From Arthrobacter sp. V1I7 (GTDB taxonomy: Bacteria > Actinomycetota > Actinomycetes > Actinomycetales > Micrococcaceae), in assembly GCF_030817015.1 (NCBI RefSeq), contig NZ_JAUSYS010000001.1:1612001-1676000 (forward strand): a stretch of 64,000 nt of DNA, given 5' to 3'. A program made the translations under genes and the position numbers. The notes beneath the pieces are model-generated. The model saw only the letters and a program-made list of their open reading frames with translations, was not told where the DNA came from and did no database searches. Position 1 is the stretch's first letter. Every line of letters begins with the position of its first letter. Shown here piece after piece: positions 45,591-57,133 of this stretch.

Positions 45591-46442
45591 TCACATGTAG
45601 AGGCCGGCGAGAAGTTCGATGACTTCCTTCATTTCGGCGGGAGGGTCTCTTCTGGACCATGCAATGTAGATGGGGACAGGCGGAGCGTCGCGCACCGGAC
45701 GGTAGACAACGCCGCGGCGGCGATACTGATGCGCTGTGGACTCGGCGGTGATTCCCCGGGCCTTGCCGCTTCCTATCAGGGTCAGCCAGTCGTCAATGTC
45801 CTCGGTGGCCACGGTGGATTGGGGCTGTTCGCCGTCCTTCCAGAGATCAAGCCGCGTGCTTCCAGTGCGCAGGTCAAGCGCCACCGGGCCGTGCGCGACC
45901 TGGGCGAGTGTGACCGAACGCCTGCCGGCCAGCGGATCATCACTGGCCATGGCGCAGTAACGCTTTTCCGTTCCAACGAGGACCAGGTCAAACTCTGCAG
46001 AGTCAGGAGTCCGCCGGAGGATCGCGAAATCGCTGGTTCCCTCCGCCAGGCCTGCGGTGGGGCTGTTTGTCTTGATGAGTCGGAGTTCAGTGTTCGGGTA
46101 TGTGGAGGACCAGCGGCGCTGGTATTCGGCTGTATGCCTTCCCAGCGCGGACCACGCATAGCCGATTCGCACCGTGTTGCCGCTGGCTGCGGCGTCATGG
46201 GTGAGATCCTCGACGGCGTTGAGCACCCGGCGTGCGTGCCGCAGGGTCCTTTCCCCTGCCAGGGTGAGACCAATGCTGCGCGTGGTCCGGTGAATGAGGC
46301 GGACGCCCAGCGCGAGCTCAAGTGCGGCCACGTTCCTGGAGATGGAAGCCTGCGATACCCGCAGCTCCATCGCCGCGTCCGTGAAGCTGCCCGTTTCCAC
46401 GACGGCAACCAGGCACCGCAGCTGCCGCAATTCAAGGTTCAT
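45591..46442 (-). CDS. LysR-family regulator divergent from an EamA exporter
   Basis: 283 residues from ATG 46442 (MNLELRQLRCLVAVVETGSF); ATGs at 46460 and 46493 are possible. The helix-turn-helix is DAAMELRVSQASISRNVAAL. The sensor domain follows and ends at AGLYM. It is divergent from the exporter and the spacer carries a LysR-type T-N11-A site. Confidence 0.85.
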   Translation of the reverse strand: MNLELRQLRCLVAVVETGSFTDAAMELRVSQASISRNVAALELALGVRLIHRTTRSIGLTLAGERTLRHARRVLNAVEDLTHDAAASGNTVRIGYAWSALGRHTAEYQRRWSSTYPNTELRLIKTNSPTAGLAEGTSDFAILRRTPDSAEFDLVLVGTEKRYCAMASDDPLAGRRSVTLAQVAHGPVALDLRTGSTRLDLWKDGEQPQSTVATEDIDDWLTLIGSGKARGITAESTAHQYRRRGVVYRPVRDAPPVPIYIAWSRRDPPAEMKEVIELLAGLYM

Positions 46443-46455
46443 GGCTGCCAGTCTG

Positions 46456-46489
46456 TTCATGCAGATAGCGTATGAATACAGGTGTTCAT
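46456..46489. promoter_or_regulatory. LysR operator between the regulator and the exporter
   Basis: TTCAT (46456-46460), 11 bases, ATGAA (46472-46476) is a T-N11-A inverted repeat. A second TTCAT lies at 46485-46489, so TTCATGCA occurs twice. This fits an autoregulatory plus activation site. Confidence 0.55.
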
Positions 46490-46528
46490 GCATTGGGTGA
46501 ATTCCCGCCCGCGGCGCACACTGCGGTC

Positions 46529-47413
46529 ATGGACAAAAACACGACTGCAGCTCAGGGAACGAGAGCCGGAGCGGCAACTCTGGTGGTCAGCGCCCTCTCA
46601 AATCAGCTGTGCGCTGCGACCGGCTCGATGGCGTTCCCGGGAATGGGCCCGGTGGGGGTAGTGGCCGTGCGGCAGTTCATTGCCGCGGCTGTCTTGTTAC
46701 CGATCGTCCGCCCCCGGTTCTGGACCCTCACGCGGCACCAGTGGTGGCCCGTTCTCCTGCTTGCCGTGGTCTTCGGAACCATGAACCTCACCCTGTACTC
46801 CGCCATAGAACGGGTCGGCCTGGGTCTGGCGGTAACGCTGGAATTCCTGGGCCCATTGTCTGTCGCGCTGCTTGGCTCCCGGAGCAAAGCCAGCGCTTTG
46901 TGCGCCGTAGCGGCGGGCCTTGGCGTGGTCGCCATTACCCGGCCGAAGCCCTCCACCGACTATTTCGGCATTGGTCTGGCCCTCGTCGCGGCCGCCAGTT
47001 GGGCCGCCTACATCCTGCTCAACCGGCGAGTCGGTCAGCGCGTTCCCGGCGTTGAGGGCGCCGCCATAGCCGCCGGGGTGTCCGCAATCCTGTTCCTCCC
47101 GGTGGCCCTGATCATATTGCCCAACGACCCGCCCGATCCGTTCACTGTGTTCTGCGCCGTGGGCGCCGGGGTGCTGGCCTCCGTCGTCCCGTACCTTGCC
47201 GACCTCATCACCCTGCGGCGGATGACCCCCAACGTCTTCGGCATCCTCATGAGTATCAACCCCGTGTTCGCCGCCCTCATCGGAGCGGTCGCGCTCCACG
47301 AAGTCTTAGCTATGCCCCAGTGGGCCGGGATCGCACTCATAGTCGGAGCCAACATCTGTGCACTCCTGTTCCAAGGCCGGAAGGCGCACGTCGGACGGTT
47401 CCCGAGCCGGTGA
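46529..47413 (+). CDS. EamA/RhtA-type transporter
   Basis: 294 residues from ATG 46529. Ten hydrophobic segments in two EamA repeats, a drug/metabolite transporter plan. LEFLGPLSVALLGSRSKASA and SWAAYILLNRRVGQRVPG match RhtA-like threonine/homoserine exporters. The regulator is divergent. Substrate is uncertain. The C-terminus is basic and cytoplasmic. Confidence 0.85.
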   Translation: MDKNTTAAQGTRAGAATLVVSALSNQLCAATGSMAFPGMGPVGVVAVRQFIAAAVLLPIVRPRFWTLTRHQWWPVLLLAVVFGTMNLTLYSAIERVGLGLAVTLEFLGPLSVALLGSRSKASALCAVAAGLGVVAITRPKPSTDYFGIGLALVAAASWAAYILLNRRVGQRVPGVEGAAIAAGVSAILFLPVALIILPNDPPDPFTVFCAVGAGVLASVVPYLADLITLRRMTPNVFGILMSINPVFAALIGAVALHEVLAMPQWAGIALIVGANICALLFQGRKAHVGRFPSR

Positions 47414-47450
47414 GGGTTCTGACCGCAACAAGCCAAAGATGTATTCCCGG

Positions 47451-47700
47451 ACACTACATCTGGTGTTTGCTGCCACCGGGCGGCACCGTCCGGCCACTCC
47501 GCGACACGCCGTCTCTCCGGCGACACGCGGGGCGGTTAATTGTGGCTAAGTACTCCACAGGGTGTGGATTTCGTCCTCGAAAACAGCAGAAACCCGGACA
47601 TTTTGAACCCCCCTGCCTGTGGATTAAAGGTGTGTTAAATGACATACTTGTAATACATCATCTTGGGGTCCACATCGGGCTCTTGCACTACATGTAGTAT
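47451..47700 (+). promoter_or_regulatory. nrdHIEF regulatory region with candidate NrdR boxes
   Basis: The 442 bp before nrdH hold no gene. Two sequences look like NrdR boxes: ACACTACATCTGGTGT (47451-47466) and GCACTACATGTAGTAT (47685-47700, with a perfect ACTACATGTAGT core). A weaker half-site TAATACAT is at 47651-47658. A palindrome TCCACA-GGG-TGTGGA lies at 47554-47568, and CCTGTGGATTAA at about 47616 is close to a DnaA box. NrdR represses ribonucleotide reductase genes when dATP is high. Confidence 0.55.
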
Positions 47701-47855
47701 CGACATACAGTTCGAGCGGAGCAGCGCAGAGTTCATGCAGCCCGCCGGGTGCGGCCAGTAACGGATCAGGATTCCTGTTCCGGACCGGCCCGCCCGCCGC
47801 GAACCACAGACTTAGCAAGCACCACAGACTTAGCAAGAAAAAGGGGACAGGGACC

Positions 47856-48101
47856 ATGACCGTAACGGTTTACACGAAGCCGGCCTGTGTTCAGTGCAAC
47901 GCGACTTACCGCGCGCTGGACAAGAAGGGCATCACCTACCAGAGCGTCGACATTTCCCAGGATGCCGAAGCCCTCGAGCGGCTGAAGGCCCTGGGCTACA
48001 TGCAGGCCCCGGTTGTAGTGACCGACCAGGACCACTGGTCCGGTTTCCGCCCGGACAAGATCGAAGAACTGGCCCAGGCTGCCGCCGTCGCCGTAGCCTG
48101 A
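47856..48101 (+). CDS. nrdH: Glutaredoxin-like electron donor NrdH
   Basis: 81 residues. NrdH reduces the class Ib reductase and is itself reduced by thioredoxin reductase. The redox motif CVQC is near residue 11, and WSGFRPDKIEEL is the family-typical C-terminal segment. A purine-rich AAAAAGGGGACAGGG precedes the ATG. First gene of nrdHIEF. Confidence 0.95.
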   Translation: MTVTVYTKPACVQCNATYRALDKKGITYQSVDISQDAEALERLKALGYMQAPVVVTDQDHWSGFRPDKIEELAQAAAVAVA

Positions 48102-48577
48102 GATGAGGTGACTCCCATGGCACCAGCCGCACTGGCGATGGCCAATGCACCGGTGGCAGCTGATTGTGCCGCCGCGGCAGAAGTCCAGACCGAGAGCCAC
48201 CTCATCTACTTCTCCTCCGCCTCGGAGAACACCGCGCGCTTCATCCGGAAGCTGGGCATCGACGCCGCCCGGATTCCACTCCACGCAAGGGAACCGGCGC
48301 TCGTGGCGGCCGAACCCTACGTGCTGGTGCTTCCCACCTACGGCGGCACCGGGGGAGAGGGGTCGGTTCCCAAACAGGTCATCCGCTTCCTGAACGACCC
48401 CCGGAACCGGAAGCTGATCTGCGGAGTGATCAGCGCGGGCAACACGAATTTCGGGGACAACTACTGCATGGCCGGCGAGATCATCGCCGCGAAATGCCAG
48501 GTCCCGCACCTATATAGGTTTGAACTCATGGGCACGCCGGAAGACGTCTCCCGTGTACAAAAAGGATTGGAAGAATT

Positions 48578-51851
<3,274 letters not shown>

Positions 51852-52029
51852 GTCCTGTCCTTGTGAGACCGGAGGCTCGTTGGCGATTCGCCGGCTAGTA
51901 GGCGGAATTGGCCCACACACTTGGCGAAGCGGGGCTAGTTGGCGATACGGCCGCTCGGGCTTAGTTGCGAGACTCAAGACTAGTTTCGCGGGTGTTTCGG
52001 GGCTTTCATCCCTCGTTCGCCTTAACGGC

Positions 52030-52397
52030 CTAACTGAACTTGAGCGCATGCTGGTCGAGAGCGGTGCGGGTTCGCCCCAGGAACTTGAAGCGGCGTCAGC
52101 ACAGGCTGAGGGCCTTGGGCTGTTTGCAGGTCCCTGGTCGGGATGGACCGGCAGGCGGCGCTGGATTCCCTGTCCGGGTTCGTGGGAGAGAAGACCCTCA
52201 ACGCCAACCAGCTGCACTTCGTGAACATGATCGTCCAGCAACTCACCGAGAACGGCGTCGTGGACGTCGGTGCGCTGTACGAATCCCCCTACAGCGACGC
52301 GGCCCCAGCTGGCCCGGAGAGCCTGTTTCCGGAAGCGGACGTGGATCTGCTGGCCGACGCGCTGAACCGGGTCCGGGTCTCGGCCATGGCAGGGTAA
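52030..52397 (+). pseudogene. Remnant of type I restriction enzyme HsdR, C-terminus
   Basis: The segment LTELERMLVESGAGSPQELE (from 52030) continues to GLGLF and then shifts frame near 52128. It resumes as SLVGMDRQAALDSLSGFVG, LNANQLHFVNMIVQQLTENG and ALYESPYSD (the last parts from 52143 to 52397). This is the C-terminal domain of EcoEI-type HsdR subunits. The helicase and nuclease domains are gone, and no hsdM or hsdS is present. The 178 bp before it (51852-52029) hold only short degenerate repeats. Confidence 0.75.
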
Positions 52398-52524
52398 CTG
52401 GGGCCGTCTCATTTCCTGAGTCCGCCCCTCCGCCAGCTCCCCACAACCACGTTGTTCAGCAGTCTCCTAGCCGCGAAGGTGGCCGAGTGGGATAATTTGG
52501 TCATCCTTCGAATGGGGGGCCATC

Positions 52525-54138
52525 ATGGCGGGCCTTGGTGCTCTTCGACCTGGCCGCCGCTCCCGGGCATCCAGGCCCCGGCTCCTGGCGGTTTTACTTG
52601 TGCTCGCACTCGGCGTGCTGTTCGCTGCACCCGCCCGAGCAGCCGACTACGGACATGACGTTTCGTGGCCACAGTGTCCGGGCGGTCTTCCGATGCCGCC
52701 GGAAGACACGGAGTTCGTGGTCGTGGGGCTGACGAGGGGACTCGCGTTCACCGAAAACCCCTGCCTGGACTGGCAGTTCCAGTGGGTGCTCGACCGCGGC
52801 GTCCGGGCTCAGGCCTACGCCATGGCTACGTTCCCCACCACCGCGCAATACGACACCTACGGCGACGACGGCCCCTGGCCCGCAAGCACCAGGCCGGACC
52901 GGCTGCGCAACGTCGGGTACGCCGAGGGTCGTGCGGCTCTCGCGTCTCTCGATGAGGTGGGATGGCGACCGGAGAGAATCTGGGTCGACGTCGAGCCCCG
53001 CCCGCAACAGCCCTGGCCCAGCTCGACAGCAGCCCAGCGGCAGGAGAACCAGTACGTCATCTTCGGGCTCCTGGCCGCACTGGCGGACGCCGGGTACCCG
53101 CACGGGATTTACTCCTATTTGAGCGCCTGGGAGGCCATCACCGGATCGTGGCAGCTTCCCGACGTGCTCGTCTGGTCACCGGCAGGGCGTCTCGACTTCG
53201 CCAGTGAAGCATCCGACCTCTGTGTGAATCGCAGCTTCTCCGGTGGCACCGTCCACATCGCGCAATGGACCGACGGCACCTACGACTACAACATGACGTG
53301 CATCGGGGTCTACCAGGCCCACGTCGCGGCGATCGGCTGGCAGCCAAGCGTCTCGGACGGCGCCACCGCAGGAACGACCGGCCGATCACTGCCGATGGAG
53401 GCGTTGCGCCTGTCGGTGGCAGGAGACCGCCTGTCGGGCGACATTCTGTGGAGGGGGCATGTGCAGAACATCGGCTGGCAGCCATGGACGACGTCGGCGT
53501 CCCCGATCGGAACGACCGGGCGCGGTCTGCGCCTGGAGGCCTTCGAGCTGCGGCTGACGGGGAATCTGGCCTCGCAGTACAGCATCAGGTATCGCGCCCA
53601 CGTGCAGGACGTCGGCTGGCAGCCGTACGGGATCGACGGAGCCACGGCCGGCACCGTCGGGCAAGGCCGGCGGATGGAGGCGGTTACGATCGAGCTGGTT
53701 CCGAAGGCCGCACCAGCATTCACTGCCGTGTACGCCGCCCACGTTGAGAACCTCGGCTGGATGGCGAACGTTTCGGATGGGACCGTCGCCGGGACCACGG
53801 GTCGGGCCCTTCGGGCCGAGGCGTTGCGCCTCAACCTGTCCAGCACGGCTTATACCGGGGACATCGAATGGCGGGGGCATGTGCAGAACATCGGCTGGCA
53901 GCCGTGGACATCCTCGGCCAATCCCATCGGCACGGTCGGGCAAGGGCTACGTTTGGAAGCGTTTGAAATCAGGCTGACCGGTGAGATGGCGAACCATTAC
54001 AGGATCCACTACCGCGCCCACGTGCAAGATTCGGGCTGGCAGTCATGGGTCGCCGACGGCGGAACGGCGGGCACGTCGGGTATGGGCAAACGGATCGAGG
54101 CCGTGCAGATCCTCCTCGCACCCAGAACCGGCGGCTAA
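52525..54138 (+). CDS. Secreted GH25-like/DUF1906-type protein with six ChW repeats
   Basis: 537 residues. A signal peptide (~1-39) ends PARA-ADYGHDV. Residues ~40-260 resemble the TIM-barrel GH25/DUF1906-type, DVSWPQCPGG and RIWVDVEPRPQQPW with acidic residues that may be catalytic. Residues ~265-537 are six ChW (clostridial hydrophobic W) repeats of ~45 residues, each with HV...GW and EA. Repeats 1-3 and 4-6 are a second-level duplication of 420 bp. The role is probably cell-wall or surface binding. It lies between an HsdR remnant and a recombinase, so it may be acquired. Confidence 0.82.
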   Translation: MAGLGALRPGRRSRASRPRLLAVLLVLALGVLFAAPARAADYGHDVSWPQCPGGLPMPPEDTEFVVVGLTRGLAFTENPCLDWQFQWVLDRGVRAQAYAMATFPTTAQYDTYGDDGPWPASTRPDRLRNVGYAEGRAALASLDEVGWRPERIWVDVEPRPQQPWPSSTAAQRQENQYVIFGLLAALADAGYPHGIYSYLSAWEAITGSWQLPDVLVWSPAGRLDFASEASDLCVNRSFSGGTVHIAQWTDGTYDYNMTCIGVYQAHVAAIGWQPSVSDGATAGTTGRSLPMEALRLSVAGDRLSGDILWRGHVQNIGWQPWTTSASPIGTTGRGLRLEAFELRLTGNLASQYSIRYRAHVQDVGWQPYGIDGATAGTVGQGRRMEAVTIELVPKAAPAFTAVYAAHVENLGWMANVSDGTVAGTTGRALRAEALRLNLSSTAYTGDIEWRGHVQNIGWQPWTSSANPIGTVGQGLRLEAFEIRLTGEMANHYRIHYRAHVQDSGWQSWVADGGTAGTSGMGKRIEAVQILLAPRTGG

Positions 54139-54139
54139 G

Positions 54140-54310
54140 TTAGCCGCAGACCAGATGCTCCGGCAGTTGCACGGCGGCCGGGTCCAGATCGGGCCGGGCG
54201 CGCAGGTAGCGCAACGGGTGCCGGAACGACTTTCCCGTCCAGGTGACGTCAGCACTGACTTCCACAACAAGGGGCTCCACCCGCGTCAGCGGGAGGTCCC
54301 CCATGGATGA
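54140..54310 (-). pseudogene. Remnant of ATP-dependent DNA ligase, C-terminus
   Basis: Minus-strand reading LPLTRVEPLVVEVSADVTWT then GKSFRHPLRYLRARPDLDPA matches the C-terminal OB-fold end of actinobacterial LigC/LigD-type ligases. The nucleotidyltransferase domain with the lysine motif is absent and no start is available, so this is a fragment. It converges on the ChW gene with only 1 bp between. Confidence 0.65.
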
Positions 54311-54338
54311 TGCCCTCGCCCTAGAGCGCAGTTGTAGT

Positions 54339-54386
54339 ACCACCTCTCAGCGGTGGTGTCTCAGTAAGTAATCAATTACTGAGACA
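54339..54386. repeat. Paired palindromes upstream of recombinase 1, candidate recombination site
   Basis: ACCACC-TCTCAGC-GGTGGT (54339-54357) is followed directly by TGTCTCAGTAA (54357-54367), 8 bases, TTACTGAGACA (54376-54386), an 11-bp perfect inverted repeat. No T-tract follows. Position ~120 bp before a serine recombinase suggests a crossover or operator site. The rest of 54311-54506 shows no gene. Confidence 0.5.
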
Positions 54387-54506
54387 TCCTGGTCGTTCAG
54401 CCATGGGCTTCGGAAGTCCCCGCCGCGATACGGACACTGGCCGTCTCGAAATCCCGTCCAAGAATAGGTAGTCTCATAACCGAGAATTGCTCGGGATTAA
54501 GAGAAC

Positions 54507-55055
54507 ATGGGGGCGGCGTTGGCCGTAATCGGCTACGCGAGGGTTTCCACCATGGAACAGAACCTCGATCTGCAGCTCACAGCACTCAAGACCGCCGGCG
54601 CAGCCCGGATATTTGCCGACAATGGAGTCAGCGGGTCCACGACGGAACGCGCTCAGCTTTCCAAAGCCCTGGACCGGCTGGAGGCCGGAGATGTACTCAC
54701 GGTGTGGAAGCTCGACCGATTGGGACGCAACACCCGGCACGTCCTGGACGTCATCGAAAACATCCGGGAACAGGGAGCGGGTTTCCGCTCCTTGACCGAA
54801 GGACTGGACACAACCGGACCCGGTACGGCCATGCTGACAATCATGGCAGCTTTCGCACAGCTGGAGCGCGACCCGATGATCGAACGCACCCGAGCAGGAC
54901 TCGCCGCCGCCGCAGCCAACAACCGCCACGGCGGAAGGCCCCGCAAAATAGACGACGCTGACGCTGCCGGAGCCAGAGAACTCAAAGGAAAAGGAATCAG
55001 TGCCTCCCGACATAGGCAAGATGCTCGGAGTCTCCCGTGCCACCGTCTTATATAG
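54507..55055 (+). pseudogene. Serine recombinase 1: catalytic domain present, HTH scrambled
   Basis: 182 codons. The resolvase domain is good: VIGYARVSTMEQNLDLQLTA with the catalytic Ser, then SGSTTERAQL with the catalytic Arg, and WKLDRLGRNTRHVLDV. After KGKGIS the frame is altered by one extra C near 55008 and then a 10-base loss near 55043 (compared with copy 2), so the C-terminal helix-turn-helix is replaced by SRHRQDARSLPCHRLI. Sequence matching the lost HTH, GKMLGVSRATV, is visible in another frame. DNA binding is probably lost. TTG 54519 is a possible alternative start. Confidence 0.8.
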
Positions 55056-55203
55056 GCAACACGGAGAGCGGTTCCGACAGCCCGGCGATGACATCCACGC
55101 GGTCCGCCGCCGTACCGGAAGTTGCACGACGGATCATTATGGCGGTACTTTCGGGCTAACTTAACGGACGGTCAGATTACGCGGCATTCTGTGGATTCGG
55201 GCG

Positions 55204-55250
55204 GCGGGGGAGTGCCGTGCCCAGAGTGTTCTGGTTCCAAGGATGTGGAC
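55204..55250 (+). repeat. 47-bp direct repeat, left copy, flanking a two-gene cassette
   Basis: Shares GCGGGGGAGTG, GAGTGT and GGTTCCAAGGA with 56846-56892 at identical internal spacing, 1,642 bp apart. The remaining bases of 55056-55418 show no gene. Confidence 0.6.
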
Positions 55251-55418
55251 CCTCCAGGGACTTTGTAGGAATCCGACAACGGCGGCATCGCTAGTGCATC
55301 TAACCATTCTCGCACCCCAGAGATGGGGTATTGCGGTCGGGCATAACCCCGTGCCGTAACAGGTGAAACGCTGGCAGGGATACGGCGGCGCGCGAGAATG
55401 CGAAGGGGAGGAGTCGTC

Positions 55419-55715
55419 ATGGCGTGGAGGGAACGAGAAATCGACGTGGACCGTGAGCTGGTGCTCAATGTTGATGTCATGGAGTCGGGTGTCGTCAGAC
55501 TGCAATTGATTGGCGGCGGAGTGAAGGCGGAGCTTGGGCCCGGCGACAGATTTGTCCTTGTCCTCCGGCCACCAAGCCAGTCGACAATCAATCCAACCCG
55601 GAGGAGGAAACCTGGCTTGGCCAAGAGTTCGGCATCAGGGATTACGGTGGCGCCACGGCTGCTGAGGCTGTCCGGGACGCGAACGAACCCGGCGACCATT
55701 GATGCCTGGGGGTGA
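55419..55715 (+). CDS. Hypothetical protein A of the cassette
   Basis: 98 residues from ATG 55419, with GGGGAGGAG 5 bases upstream. The first half is beta-rich: REREIDVDRELVLNVDVMES and LQLIGGGVKAELGPGD. The second half is basic. There is no signal peptide or membrane helix. It overlaps the next gene by 14 bp. I do not recognise a family. Confidence 0.6.
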   Translation: MAWREREIDVDRELVLNVDVMESGVVRLQLIGGGVKAELGPGDRFVLVLRPPSQSTINPTRRRKPGLAKSSASGITVAPRLLRLSGTRTNPATIDAWG

Positions 55716-56682
55716 GGCGACGCCGGAGAAGTCGTCCCCTGCGTCTCGTTGGCGTGAGGCTGCTGAGCGTCTCCGTTCAACCGCACGCGTCTTCGTCGTA
55801 TCCCTCGGGGCGGTGGCCGTGACAGTTGTTGCCGGCCTGAGCCTCACTGGTCTGAGCACCTTGGACCCACGGTCGGCGAACTTTGCCTTCGCTGTGGCTG
55901 GCGCTCTGCTTGCGACGCTGGGCGTGGTGGTGATGCTCGCGCTTGCGATGCGGCTTTCCTCGGCGTCCGCTGTGTCGATGGCAGAGTTGCTCGCGTTGAG
56001 GGACAGTGGTGCCAGTACGAAACGGCTGTGGTGGCGGCGGCGGCTCCGCCCTGGACACATGTACGCACGAAGGGTCGTTGATGCGAAGTCCAACGGCTAT
56101 CTGGCTGGGTACGACAACCTCGAGGCGTTCAATGACGCCGTTGCGGAAGTGCACCTAGACGAGCGGACGAAAGCGGATGATGCTGCCAAAGCGCCGAAGG
56201 ATCCGGCGGTCTACGCTCAGTACAAAGCTGCGAGCATAAAGGCCGCTTCGTACGACGCGCGGTTGCGCTCACTCGTCGAGGTGGCGAGTTTTCAACGCCT
56301 GCGCTGGAATTTTGGGGCGACTGCCGGTCTGATGACGGTAGCGGGGGCGGTAACTGCCGTCGGTATCGTCATGTACGCAGCGGCGCTACAGCCGCGTGGT
56401 GTGCCCTCCTCGCCTGTCGCAGTGACGATGCACGAGAGCATCCGAATAAAAGTGCCCGAGAGCAACGCGGCCGCAGCCCTTTACGAGAGCGTGGTGGGGT
56501 GCGCCCAAAGTGTCGGCGCACTCGTGGTAGGCGTCAGTGATGCCAGCGTATCGGCCATTACCGTCCCGGAAGATGCATGTCGGTCGGTGACCTTGACCGC
56601 CGTCTGGGATGGGACCGGCTACGTTGCAAAGTTTGACCTTCCAGAGGAGACCGAGAAGCCCCAGCCGTCCGCGACGCCCTAG
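55702..56682 (+). CDS. Hypothetical membrane protein B of the cassette
   Basis: 326 residues from ATG 55702. Hydrophobic segments are at ~32-52 (FVVSLGAVAVTVVAGLSLTG), ~62-86 and ~212-233. Between the second and third lies a ~120-residue charged, helical cytoplasmic region. The ~90 residues after the third segment (about 235-326) hold two Cys near residues 272 and 294 and would be extracytoplasmic. The topology partly recalls SLATT-type two-helix effectors, but I cannot assign it. It is co-transcribed with protein A. Confidence 0.65.
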   Translation: MPGGEATPEKSSPASRWREAAERLRSTARVFVVSLGAVAVTVVAGLSLTGLSTLDPRSANFAFAVAGALLATLGVVVMLALAMRLSSASAVSMAELLALRDSGASTKRLWWRRRLRPGHMYARRVVDAKSNGYLAGYDNLEAFNDAVAEVHLDERTKADDAAKAPKDPAVYAQYKAASIKAASYDARLRSLVEVASFQRLRWNFGATAGLMTVAGAVTAVGIVMYAAALQPRGVPSSPVAVTMHESIRIKVPESNAAAALYESVVGCAQSVGALVVGVSDASVSAITVPEDACRSVTLTAVWDGTGYVAKFDLPEETEKPQPSATP

Positions 56683-56845
56683 GCACCTGGCGTGAGTTCC
56701 TTTGGGGGAAGTGTGGACGTCGGCATGGCCACCTGAAGGGGCCAGATCTAAGGGAAGTACGGGCCCGGTTGAGGTTCCCCACGAGGGACCTCGGGCTGCG
56801 ACCGACAGGTGCAGACGACTTAGAGGAAACTGACAGATTCCTGCA

Positions 56846-56892
56846 GCGGGGGAGTGTTCCACTTTGAGTGTCCAGGTTCCAAGGAACTGGGA
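56846..56892 (+). repeat. 47-bp direct repeat, right copy, flanking the cassette
   Basis: Partner of 55204-55250. It also forms an imperfect hairpin with GTGTCC/GGGACAC arms. The surrounding 56683-57133 contains no gene I can support. Confidence 0.6.
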
Positions 56893-57133
56893 CACCGAAC
56901 GGCTGCGACCTCGGCACCTGGCCCTCCGCAACTTGTGGCTCCGGCCCCACCTAACGGACAGGAGAGCCACGCGCGGCACGACTGGCTGCTTTTCCTGCTG
57001 CCAATGCTGTCCGTTCATGTGCCCCTTGACACGAAGTAGGTGGGGGAGGAACATTCCAGTTTCCATCCGGGGGACTGCGGCATGTGCGCCGGCTTACGCT
57101 TGGGCCTTCGGCTTCTAGCAACAGGGGGACGAA

